DNA of 64,000 bases from Furcasterigmium furcatum (lineage: Eukaryota; Ascomycota; Sordariomycetes; Glomerellales; Plectosphaerellaceae), in assembly GCA_001599815.1 (NCBI GenBank), contig BCIA01000005.1:2645088-2709087 (forward strand), read 5' to 3'. Of this stretch, positions 22,810 through 33,167 are shown piece by piece. The notes under the pieces are model-generated. The model saw only the letters and a program-made list of their open reading frames with translations. It was not told the origin of the DNA and made no database searches. Position 1 is the stretch's first letter, and each line of letters begins with the position of its first letter. A program made the translations under genes and the position numbers.

Positions 22810-24483
22810 ATGTCACAAGACCAGCCAGAGGTCTTCGAGAGCAGACCATCGGCTCTGACGTCCAGACCGCAGCACGAAGCCGCGGAGGAAAAGGATCTCG
22901 GTCATGTCGACAACCCTCTGCGCCCTGATCAAATCCGAGCCATCATCCGCCTCTTTCAGTGCCGAGAATGTTCTCTGCCCCTCCGGGACCCTGTCACCCT
23001 CCCCTGTGGTCGGAGTCTATGTAGGGACTGTCTTCCCGAGGCCCGCACTCGCGAGCACATCTCTTATCCCGCCACGCCTGGGAGACTCCAGGGCTTCGAA
23101 TGCCCCTTTCCGGAGTGTGCCAGGAAGCATGCCATGGGTGACTGTGGACCAGATGTCATCCTCAACAAAGTCGTCAATCATTTCAGAAAGGCGCTCGAAC
23201 GGAGCAAAGACCACTCGGAGACGGATGATCGCCTCACAACCCACATCATTTCCCATGATGAGCGAGCCGTGACCGGCATCCCCACCATGACGGAGGAGAA
23301 ATCTATTTCTCGGGTCGTAGAAGGCGGCAGACTCGCTGCCACCTACTACCTGGCAACTGAGGGCGAGCTGGACTATGCCATGGATGTCTCTTACGAAAAG
23401 GTCTCATGGGACGAGGAGAGAGTTTCGAGGTTGGACGAGACTGTTTACATGCAGCTGAAAGAGTCAGTGCGGACTGAGATGGACTGCCAAGTCTGCTACG
23501 CCCTGTTCTATGATCCCCTGACGACGGTTTGCGGCCACACCTTCTGTCGGTCATGCTTACATCGAGTCCTCGACCACAGCCTGTACTGTCCAATCTGTCG
23601 CAGAGGCCTTTCCATCAGCCCCCTCCTGCACCGAGGGTCTTGCCCTTCGAACGAGTACCTCGCCAAAATCATCAATACCTTCTGGGCAGATGCCGTGCTC
23701 ACCCGAGGCGATGCCCTCGCGGCAGAGGCCGTGAATCGTCATCGAGAATTCGATATTCCCATCTTCGTCTGCACTCTCGCCTTCCCGATGATGCCGACAT
23801 TCCTCCACATATTCGAGCCTAGGTACCGTCTCATGATGCGAAGGGCACTGGAAGGGGACCGCACTTTTGGCATGGTGCTGCCCCGCCGGCCGACCTCATC
23901 CGACGACGCGCATTTTTGGGAGTACGGCACCTTGCTGAGGATCGTCAACGCAGAGTACTTTGCAGACGGCCGCAGCCTCATCGAGACGCAGGGCATCTCC
24001 AGGTTTCGGGTCGAACGTCACGGTATCTTGGATGGCTATACAGTTGGCAAGATCGAAAGAGTCGATGATGTCAGCCTCGAAGAGGAAGAGGAGATTGAGG
24101 CTCGCGAGGTCCAGGCACCCCCGCTGGAACGGGTACCGAGCGGCGCCAGTAGCACATCTCGACGAAGCAGTGTGTTGGGAGACGAACGTGAGCATACAAC
24201 CACCGAAGAGGACATTGCGCGAATGCCCACACGAGAGTTGTTGGAGTTCGGCACCGCCTTTGTCAGCCGGATGCGACAGCAGAGTGTTCCATGGCTGGCT
24301 CAGCGCATACTCAGCATCTATGGCGAATGCCCGGACGACGGCGCTCACTTTCCCTGGTGGTTCGCGAGCATTTTCCCCATCAAGGAAGTCGAGAAGTACA
24401 AGCTTCTCCAGACAACCAGCGTGAGGGAGAGGCTGAAAGTATGCTGCGGATGGGTCGTCGAGTGGGAAAGAAGCAGATGGTAA
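22810..24483 (+). CDS. Double-RING, LON-substrate-binding-domain protein (LONRF-like)
   Basis: 557-aa single-exon reading frame, a predicted E3 ubiquitin ligase. The first RING-type region is CRECSLPLRDPVTLPCGRS...CRDCLP with a later CPFPEC. The second, classical C3HC4 RING is CQVCYALFYDPLTTVCGH...CRSCLHRVLD..YCPICRR. A LON N-terminal domain begins at IPIFVCTLAFPMMPTFLHIF with the EPRYRLMMRRAL core, continues through GMVLPRR, and ends with a PWWFASIFPI segment and a short basic tail. The same order (RING, RING, LON) is seen in animal LONRF proteins. Substrates are unknown. The first ATG in frame is 22810; the frame is open upstream to at least 22753 without an ATG, so a short 5' exon is possible. 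Confidence 0.85.
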   Translation: MSQDQPEVFESRPSALTSRPQHEAAEEKDLGHVDNPLRPDQIRAIIRLFQCRECSLPLRDPVTLPCGRSLCRDCLPEARTREHISYPATPGRLQGFECPFPECARKHAMGDCGPDVILNKVVNHFRKALERSKDHSETDDRLTTHIISHDERAVTGIPTMTEEKSISRVVEGGRLAATYYLATEGELDYAMDVSYEKVSWDEERVSRLDETVYMQLKESVRTEMDCQVCYALFYDPLTTVCGHTFCRSCLHRVLDHSLYCPICRRGLSISPLLHRGSCPSNEYLAKIINTFWADAVLTRGDALAAEAVNRHREFDIPIFVCTLAFPMMPTFLHIFEPRYRLMMRRALEGDRTFGMVLPRRPTSSDDAHFWEYGTLLRIVNAEYFADGRSLIETQGISRFRVERHGILDGYTVGKIERVDDVSLEEEEEIEAREVQAPPLERVPSGASSTSRRSSVLGDEREHTTTEEDIARMPTRELLEFGTAFVSRMRQQSVPWLAQRILSIYGECPDDGAHFPWWFASIFPIKEVEKYKLLQTTSVRERLKVCCGWVVEWERSRW

Positions 24484-25298
24484 GCAAGACCTCACCATCC
24501 CTCCCTCGGTCCTTCAGAAGCTTTGTCGTGCTCGTCGTTGCGGTGCCATCAAGGATGAAGGCGGCGGGCTAAATCTTCTTTCAGGGGCAATCTTATTGAT
24601 CGTCGCCCAGGCCGGACTGTCGAATCTTCTGACGACTGATACCGATATCCTTACCGGCTACACCTCGTTGAGTCTGCCAGGGTTGCCGGACCCCGAACGA
24701 GTGTCATTCCCCGTCGAGGGGGTTACGAGAGATTGGGAGCGAACACACGCGGCGGAGTCACGCGCTGATTCCTGCCATCATCAATACTTTACTAGAAGAA
24801 GCGCTATGAGCTTCAGCGAGCGCAACGGGGCCGTCCGGGATGACCACGGGATCTTTCGGGCCAGATATGTACTTTTGTTCGCATCATGATTTATTCAGGC
24901 ATTTGCATAAAGGCGGGGCGGCGGGTTCTTCATACATGGCATCATCATCTTGGATACACACCTGTATTTTCGCTCTTTCAATGACACGACATCTACCACT
25001 GTTTGGGAAAAAAAAAAGGGGGGGGGGGGGGTTTGACTGTTAGAGTGCGCCGTCGCCATGAGCCGCTCCGATGGCTGGCGGCGTTTTGCCCCCCAAATGA
25101 TTGAGATTGTCATAACCTGTCCCTTGTGAATTGTGTACGTAAGGACGGACCGGAAGCAGAGGCAAAACTTGATTTTCCGCTTCTATCTGGGGTATCATCT
25201 ACTCGTTCTACGTCGACCATAAACCTTGCTCGGTAGCTTCATCATGGAACCTCTCGAGAGCAGTAACTCAGTCATACATGGGTGCCACGGGATGGGCT
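24484..25298. other. Convergent intergenic region with A10-G14 tract
   Basis: 3' flanks of the RING-LON gene and of the THOC1 gene. No gene seen. It holds the A-then-G homopolymer at 25008-25031. Confidence 0.5.
25008..25031. repeat. Homopolymer A10 followed by G14
   Basis: Ten A then fourteen G without interruption in non-coding sequence. Tract length is likely variable or mis-called by sequencing. Confidence 0.9.
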
Positions 25299-28038
25299 CT
25301 ATGCCTGCGGCTCAGTTTCCGCTGCTTCGCCGCCGTCCTCGGTCGGCTCGGCATCGTTCATGGCCGTGTCGTCGTCTGCTTTCGTCTCGGTGCCATTCTT
25401 CTCGGTGTCGGTAGCGTCGGTAGCGTCGGTAGCGTCTTCCGCCTTGTCACCGTTCGTCTCAACTCCGGCGTCGTCACCCTTCTCGACCTCTCCTTCCGTG
25501 TGTCCGTAGATGAAATCGTCGAGCGCCTTCAGAGAGGCCTCGAGATCATTGTTGACGAGTACCAGGTCGAAGCCTTCCTTGATAGAGGCATTGTCCTCGG
25601 CCAGGTACGGTGCTGCCTTGTCGAGGGCCGCTGACACGGCGTCATCGTCCTTCCCGGCCTTTCGCAGACGCTCCTCGAGCACCTCCCGGCTGGGGGGCAG
25701 GATGAGCACGAAGCGGGCGTCGAAGCCGTTGTCACGCGTCTGCTGCACAGCCTCCTGGTCCATGTAGACCAGGGGTATTCTGCCACCGGTCACTATGCCC
25801 TCGACGGCCCGGCGACTGGTGCCGTAGTCTACGCCGTCGAAGGTGGTATATTCTAGCAGGATGTCGCCGTCGCGCATCATGTCGAAAGGTTGCTTCTCGA
25901 CAAACTGGAAGAAGTCCTTGCTGGGGTCGTCATCCGCTGGTTTTCGGGTGGTGTGCCGTTTGACCCGTGCAAAGGTCCCAGCTCGGCGTTGTGCCAGGCG
26001 ACCTGTGATGACCGTCTTGCCCGCACCCGACGGGCCGGAGATAATCAGCGGCCTCTGATCTGTCGGGGCGTCTTCCTTGTTCTCGGCGCTGCCGTCGACT
26101 TCCGTCTCGGCGTCGGGGTCCTCCGGTTCGCCGAAAATTGGTTCGATGTTGTCGGGGTCGTTGAGCTTGTCGAACATGGACAATCTAGTCTTGGCAGCAA
26201 TGCGGAGGGCCCGCCATTGCTTGCTCGCCTTGCGCTCTATCGCCTCCGCTTTGGTCTCATCGCTGGTTGGCATCTCGATCTCAAGGTCGTCGACGGCGAT
26301 GGACTTTCTGAAACTCTCAAGTTCCGGAAGTTGATATCTCTCCGGCGCTTTGAACTTGTCCATCTCCTCATCATGGTCACGCTCCTTCATGAAATCAAGT
26401 GGCAGCGAGTTGAGAGGTAGTCCACGTCGACGCTTGTTGGCGGTCATTCGGCGTAGCTCGTCCTGGGCTTTGGCGAAATATTCTGGAGTCACGGCAGGCC
26501 GGTCGATGCCCTGGCAATTTTCCACCTTCCATCGGACCCAGTTCTTGTCTCTGGAAAGCACCGTGTCAACCATTCGGTGAAATTGAGGGCCGTCACTGCC
26601 TTGTTTCAGACAGTCTTCAACGGATTTCCTCATGTTCTGAGCCCAGGTTACCTGTAGGCGCACATGTCAGCAGCTTACTAGGATCATCGCAGTAGGGCTA
26701 ACGTACGTCCTCGTCTGATACTTCCTGGTCGAGGTACATAACAGATCTGTTCGGAGCCTTCACAGACGCAAGCTTCTCCTTAGCCTGCTTCGAGAGAGAG
26801 AGCAAGAATTCGATGATGATAAAAGCCTGAACGAGGATGTTTCGCCGGAAGGTCAAGTCACTGATCTAAAACTCGGTTAGGCCCTGAAATCGTTTAGTAC
26901 CGCGCAATGCTTACCTCAAGCTCGAACAAGTCCCGGCTCGTGAGATACTTCGGGTTGAACGAGTTTGACAGACCGCCCTCATCCTCGCCCTCTCGTTTCC
27001 GCTTCAAACTTGCGTCGCCATTTTCTGCGGGTTTGTAGGGGCGCGAGCCCTGCTCGTCCTGAATAGCGCGGAAAGTCTTGAGGGTTGCTTCTAGTCCGAT
27101 TTTGAAAGGTGCGAGGTTTTTTGGGTCGAACAAGCCCTTAGGCTGGCTGAAGCTCTCCTGCAATGCCCAAAACATGGGGTACAGCGTCGCTGGCTCCATG
27201 ACTCCGTCCTGGGAGTCTTTGGCTCCGTTGAAGGACACCACCTTGGTCTGGGACTTGGGATCGTTGTCAACATCCATCTTCTCCTCCGACACCTCCGTTA
27301 CGAGCAGTGTTTGATCGTAGGATGTGACATTCTCGACGTGATACTCTCCTCTCAGGTTGACGGAGCTTCTGTCGCCAAGCGGGAAGCTCTGGAACATGAA
27401 GATGAAAACTCGGCCGCAAAAGGCGGTGTCCTCGGCCCGCGAAAGCCTTCGCAGCAACTCGTTGCATGTCCTTAGTATGACCAGCTTCTTTTTATCGAAG
27501 AACTTTGTTGTGACTCTCTCACGCCGAGACTCGAGATAGTCGAAGATGATACGACAGCCCGCAATTGTTTGGCTGTCGAGCAACTCCTCCACGAGCCAGA
27601 CGAGTAGCGCCGGATCGCTGTCTCCGTCGTCAGAGAGGAAGGAAAGGAGATCGAAAAGGTTCCAGACGCGAACGAATTCGGGTGATTCGATTGGGGTAGT
27701 GGACTATGAGAGCGTCAGTATTGGCGACAAGGTAAACGTGTATTGGCAGAACGACCGACCAATTTGCTGAATAGGCCGCGAACAGCAGTCTCAATAGTTG
27801 CGAACTGCCGCGGATTCTTGCTAGAGGGAGTGTCGGCGGCGCCCTCTGCCGCTACTTCAGGCGGGAAGACCGTCGCAATAGCGCCCTTGATGTCGCCAAA
27901 GTCGGATCTCTGTAGGGCTGGTTCGATGGCCGATGTCGGCTTGGCCTGTGCGGCGCGCTCGAGGAGGTTATCGAGAAGATCAGAGAAGGCGACGACCGCA
28001 GGGACGCGACCGTAGTCGCTGTCCACAGCCGCAGGCAT
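25299..28038 (-). CDS. hpr1: THO-complex subunit THOC1/Hpr1 fused to a guanylate-kinase-like domain
   Basis: About 860 aa in four exons: 28038-27760, 27704-26915, 26865-26707 and 26651-25299, with introns of 55, 49 and 55 nt. The first 600 residues are THOC1: CNELLRRLSRAEDTAFCGR, QSFPLGDRSSVNLRGEYH, DKNWVRWKVENC and WRALRIAAKTR are family landmarks. THO packages nascent mRNA for export (TREX) and limits R-loops. From about residue 608 a guanylate-kinase domain follows without interruption: P-loop GPSGAGKT, HTTRKP, LLEYTTFDGVDYGTS, VNNDLEASLKALDDFI. The tail is acidic with ATD repeats (GTAGCGTCG x3 on the plus strand). Exon 2 carries one base too many: SPEFVRVW and NLFDLLSFLSD are in different frames across the T-run 27660-27662, so either the sequence has a 1-bp error or this copy is frameshifted. 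It is head-to-head with Aquarius. Confidence 0.82.
25411..25437. repeat. 9-bp tandem repeat (GTAGCGTCG)x3 within the THOC1 acidic tail
   Basis: Three perfect copies encode an Asp-Ala-Thr tripeptide repeat on the minus strand, so copy-number change would be in frame. Confidence 0.8.
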
Positions 28039-28639
28039 CCTGGGAATCGTTCTGTCAACACAGGGGTCGGGGCCGGGGACTGTCAAGTCTTGGGATGCGT
28101 CGTCATGGGTGGCCGTGTGTTTTTGAAGATGATGATTACTTCGAGAGGAAATTGGGAGACGCTGATGAGAAGTGTATGCCGTGACCAGTTAGGTAAATGT
28201 CGTGAAAGACGTTTTGTTCGTGGTCAAACGCCGACAAGACGAGGCTGAAAGAAAGTCGTCCAAGTTGCTTTGCGGATATGCAGGCCCCAAGAGACGAGGC
28301 TCGTAGCGCTTTAGTGCATATCAGCTAGTCCAAGTGGGGCTCAGCAAGGGGGAAGCGAGCTTGTGTTCAGTGTTCAATCTGCCGGGTCGCGCCTGCGTCG
28401 CTGGGTTCCACTGGGCGCACCCAGCCGCGTGGGACTTTTCGACAAGGCTGAATTTTTTGTGAGATGCCATACCTACTACCAGCAACCGACCACGACCCGA
28501 CACGCCCGGGAGACAGACCCTCTGAATTGAACGCCTACTGCAGTCAGATTTGCGGTTCGGAAGCAACGGAATCACACTTCTGCGCGCTATGCTCTCCGGG
28601 TCAACATAAGCCTGCCAGAAGCCAACCGTCGCGTCCAGC
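28039..28639. promoter_or_regulatory. Shared divergent promoter of THOC1 and Aquarius
   Basis: 601 bp between two head-to-head genes that both act on nascent RNA. No other gene fits. Individual control motifs were not recognised. Confidence 0.5.
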
Positions 28640-31600
28640 ATGCCTACCGCCAAGCGACAGAAGAAGAACAGCGGCAAAGACGCCCAACCGCCCAGCGATT
28701 CTCCGGCCCAGAACATCGGCGACAGACCTACAATAGCGGATATAGAGGGCGAGAGCGAGTTTGCGCAGTTGGCACGAAAGCATTGGCTCAAGACGACGAA
28801 GAAGACGACCAAGGTCAAGGTCAAGAATGACGTGCTGAAGAAGAACCTGTGGGACGTTTTGGAGCGGGACAACTTCCCGTACAAGTCGCTGCTAGTGCTT
28901 GAGGGCCTGCAGACCTTGGAGAGGTAAGTGCCTCGTAGCGTTTGAGGATGCCAGTCCACTCCTAACACGAGACCTTCAACAGCTACCTCTGGCCTGGATA
29001 CACGGACGACGCCTCGAACCATCACGTGCTGCTACTCGTCTTGCTCATCAATGCCAAGAGGAGAGAGCAGCTTGACTCATGGAGTCTCTTCGAAGACCGC
29101 CCTGACGACTTTTCTGGGTTATTCCGGCGTATTCTGTCTATGACCCTCGATCAGACACTGTCTGCCACCATCAGAACACACCTGCTGTCATTCTTCATCT
29201 CCGCATTCCAGAGCTTGGACTGTGCCATCGTCCGGAAGGAGTGTGCGCCACTGGTGTCCATCTCCATCTGGCATAATCTCTCCAGTGAACCGCTGCGCGA
29301 GTCGAAGCTCGAGCAGAATGCCCACGTTCGCAAGGCATGGAGAGCGTCATCAAAACGATACGATGCGGCAGACGAGCCCACCAAAGCCAGATTGCGGTTC
29401 GATCGCTCTTGGCTGTACACCCTTGTTCTGAATTTCCTGGGGTTGATGTACGATGGTAACGCGAAGTCCGGTACGTAGCCTGGCGCCTCCTTCAAATGGG
29501 GAAACACTTTGAACTAACCGCACACAGAGCAAATTCTCTATTGCGAGCGCTTCGTCGAGTTTCTCACCGACCTTCTGAGCCAGCTGCCAACACGTCGATA
29601 TGTGAACACATTGCTTCTCGACCTCCACCTCTTGACCGCAATGAAGCTTTCGCCTTTGATGAATGACGAAGACAACAGCCTTCTGCGGGACCTCCGCTCT
29701 CTGCTGAACCACTACACGTATTTCACTATCGATGATCAGACCGGTGCCCAGCTTAGCCAGACAGAGGCATTTGACAAGCATTGCGCCGTTCTCGGCCGGC
29801 TGCAGCGGGTAGCACTGAAGCACTTCAAGGAGAGATTAACAGTCCTGGCCCTCTCGAACTACGGGTCCATCGATAAGAGAGAAGATCTCGAGCCTCTACT
29901 TGAGTCTCTGGATGACGATGAGTTCACACAACTGGCAGGTCTGCTTCACCTGCGAACAGCCTACCCCGATGAATTGGCCGTTCGAATCGACAGGAAATTC
30001 ATCATAGAGGTGCTTCTTTCCACCTACGAGCGTCGAAGGACCTTCCAAGAAGTGGCACGGGACATGAGCTTGGTACCAACCGAATTCTCGCTCTTTGAGG
30101 GTAACCTCATCCGGGCCGAGAAGTATGACGGATCTCACCCCCTCGCAATGCCCAAACTCAACCTCCAGTATCTATCAGTCGGGGACTTCCTGTGGAGGTC
30201 GCTATTCCTGGCTCGATCCGAAGCCTTCTACGGCATTCGCCGGGACATTGAGACCGTGGTGCGACGACTAAGGCCAGAGAGTAAGGCCCCTGGTGAGACC
30301 AGCTTCCCTGGATTCTCAAAGATGGCGATGCCGTGCTCGGAAGCCTCGTAAGTGACCTGCCCCCTCCCCCCTTGCGGTCCGTCCTTCTTGAAAGCTAATC
30401 TCGCGCAGCATCCTCGAAGTCTTACCCGCCTTGGTTGGCGATGATAAGCCGGCTACCGTGCGAGCAGAGGTAACGGTTGATGTGCGCCGGCTCAACGACT
30501 CCATTCGAAAAGAGTGGGACTCTTTGCGGACTGACGATGTCGTGTTCCTCCTTGCGCTTGAGCCGCAGCCAGACAAGGAGGCAACAAATGGCGGGTCAGA
30601 CCTCACTGAGGCCCAACGCCTCGGCGTTGCTACCGTTCGAACTGCCGAAGTCATCCGGGTCACCGACGATAAGGGCCGAGCCGTGAGAGACGCCACTGGC
30701 AGGCACGATGGAAAGCGTGTGTTCCAGCTGAAACTCGATTCCCGCACCTATTCCAAAGATGCTGAGAGGAGTGCGGCCGGGCAACCGGACGTCTATCGGC
30801 GCGTCAACGTCATCATGCGGCGCAGTGGCAGAGAGAACAACTTCAAGCCAATTCTCGAGTCCATTCGCAGCCTCACGCTCGCCGATGTGCCAGTAGCATC
30901 ATGGCTGCACGAGGTCTTCTTAGGATATGGGGACCCGGCTGGTGCTACGTACAAACAGCTGCCGAACCGTGTCAAGAGGATCGATTACCGCGACACGTTC
31001 CTCGACTGGCAGCATCTGATCGAGAGTTTACCTGGCAAGATCATCGAACCAAGTGAGGATGCATCGGGAAGCTTTGGTCCGCCTTATGTGCTGGAGTCGA
31101 TTGAGAAGCCGGCAACAGAACCCCCTGCCAAAACATCGAAGAAGCGCCGCAGAGATGCGGAGCCAGCTCTGGCGAAGGATGTCGAGACACTGAATGTGTC
31201 GACATACAAGCCTCCCAACATGGGGCCATACCCTCAAGACGTCCCGAAGCTGAACACTGTTCGGTTCACGCCAGCCCAGATTGAGGCCATTGCTTCCGGA
31301 TCCCAGCCCGGCCTGACGGTCATCGTGGGACCACCAGGCACTGGCAAGACTGATGTGGCGACCCAGATCATCAATAATATCTACCACAACTTTCCTCAGC
31401 AGAAAACTCTGCTCGTCGCTCACAGCAATCAAGCGTTGAATCAACTCTTCGCGAAGATCGTGGCTCTGGATATCGACGAACGCCATCTTCTCCGATTGGG
31501 CCATGGCGAAGAAGAACTGTACACGGAAGCCAGCTTCAGCAAGCATGGGCGAGTCGAGTCTTTCCTGGACAATCGGGACCGCTACTTGCAAGAAGTCACT

Positions 31601-33167
31601 CGGCTGGCTGCCAGCATCGGTGCGCCGGGTGCGCACGGCAACTCTGCAGAGACTGCTGGCTACTTCAACTCGGTCTATGTCGCCCCTGCCTGGGCGAAGT
31701 ACCAGGAGGCCCTGGAGGCAGAGTCATCCTCTGCAACTGACATTGTCAGCGCATTCCCCTTCCACGGGTACTTCTCCACGGCGCCTCAGCCGCTGTTCCC
31801 CCCCGAGGCTGACCGTGAAGCGGCCGAGGAGATTGCCCGGGGCTGCTACCGCCACATTTCGAAGATATTCTCGGAGCTGGCAGACGTGATGCCCTTTGAA
31901 ATTCTCAGGCGAGACAAGGACAAGTCCAATTATCTCCTCACCAACGAAGCTCGCATCATTGCCATGACATCGACACACGCTGCGATCAACCGGGAAGAGA
32001 TTGCGTCTCTGGGCCTCCGATACGACAATGTCGTGATGGAGGAGGCAGCACAGATCACGGAGATCGAAAACTTCTTGCCCCTGAGCATGCAGAAGCCACA
32101 GAAGGGGCAGATGCCTCTGCAGCGGGTCGTGCTGTGCGGCGACCACCTCCAGAACTCCCCCGTCATCCAGAGCCACGCTTTCCGCCACTACGCCAACCTT
32201 GAGCAGTCGCTGTTTTCCCGGCTGGTCCGTCTGGGAGTGCCCACGCTCAACCTAGACCAGCAGGGTCGCGCGAGGCCATCCATCGCCAACCTGTACCGAT
32301 GGCGATACCCGAAGCTAGACGATCTCCCGCATGTCCAGGCTAGCGAAGAGTTCCTCCAGGCAAACGCCGGGTTCAAGTATGACTACCAGTTCATCAATGT
32401 GCCGGATTACAAGGGCCGGGGAGAAGCAGAACCGACACCCCATTTCATCCAGAACCTGGGCGAGGCAGAGTATGCTGTGGCGATCTACCAGTACATGCGC
32501 CTGCTGGGTTATCCGGCATCGAAGATCAGCATTCTTACCACGTATGCGGGACAGAGGGCGCTCATCAAGGACGTTCTTGCACATCGGTGCGCAAACAAGG
32601 CGGTCTTTGGACAGCCAAAGGTCGTCACGACGGTCGACAAGTACCAGGGCGAGCAGAATGACTGTAAGTGGTGCACTTGCGATCAGAATGAGACGAGAAA
32701 AGTAGACTGACCACCCCGTAGATGTCATCCTGTCCCTGACGCGAACGTCGCGGGTGGGTTTCCTCCGGGACATTCGCCGCATGACCGTGGCGCTGTCCCG
32801 TGCAAGGCTGGGCTTGTACATCCTGGGCCGTCGGGAGGTGTTCGAGGCGTGCTACGAGTTGCGCGAGGCCTTTGAGCACCTTTTCCAGCGGCCGGACAAG
32901 CTCATGTTGGTGACGGGCGAGTTGTGGCCGTCAAAGAGAGCAGAGGCGGACAGGAAGCAGGATGTGCCTGGAGAGGCGTGCATGGAGGGTGTGGAGCACC
33001 TGGGTCAATATGTGTTCGAGATGACCAACACCAAGGTCAAGCAGCTGCAAGTGGAGGGTGCCGCGGTCGAGCCCCTGGCCGCTATTGAGGAGGACGGAGA
33101 GGGGTATGTTGAGCCTGAGGAGGAGGACGAGGTCGAGGAATTGGGCGAGGGAGAGGATGAGAAGTAG
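28640..33167 (+). CDS. aqr: Aquarius/Cwf11 intron-binding spliceosomal RNA helicase
   Basis: 1430-aa nuclear SF1 helicase, exons 28640-28923, 28983-29470, 29528-30347, 30409-32663 and 32722-33167; all junctions keep frame. After a basic N-terminus comes the Aquarius armadillo region (DVLERDNFPYKSLLVLEGLQ, SYLWPGYTDDASNHHVLLL, LRFDRSWLYTLVLNFL). The stalk/beta-barrel region follows, and then the UPF1-like helicase core: Walker A GPPGTGKT, motif II EEAAQI, LDQQGRARPS, motif V VTTVDKYQGEQND and motif VI MTVALSRARLGLYI. The end is very acidic. In animals Aquarius binds introns upstream of the branch site in the intron-binding complex and helps suppress R-loops; S. pombe Cwf11 is a splicing factor. 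Motif II reads EEAA instead of DEAA, as I recall for the family. Confidence 0.93.
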
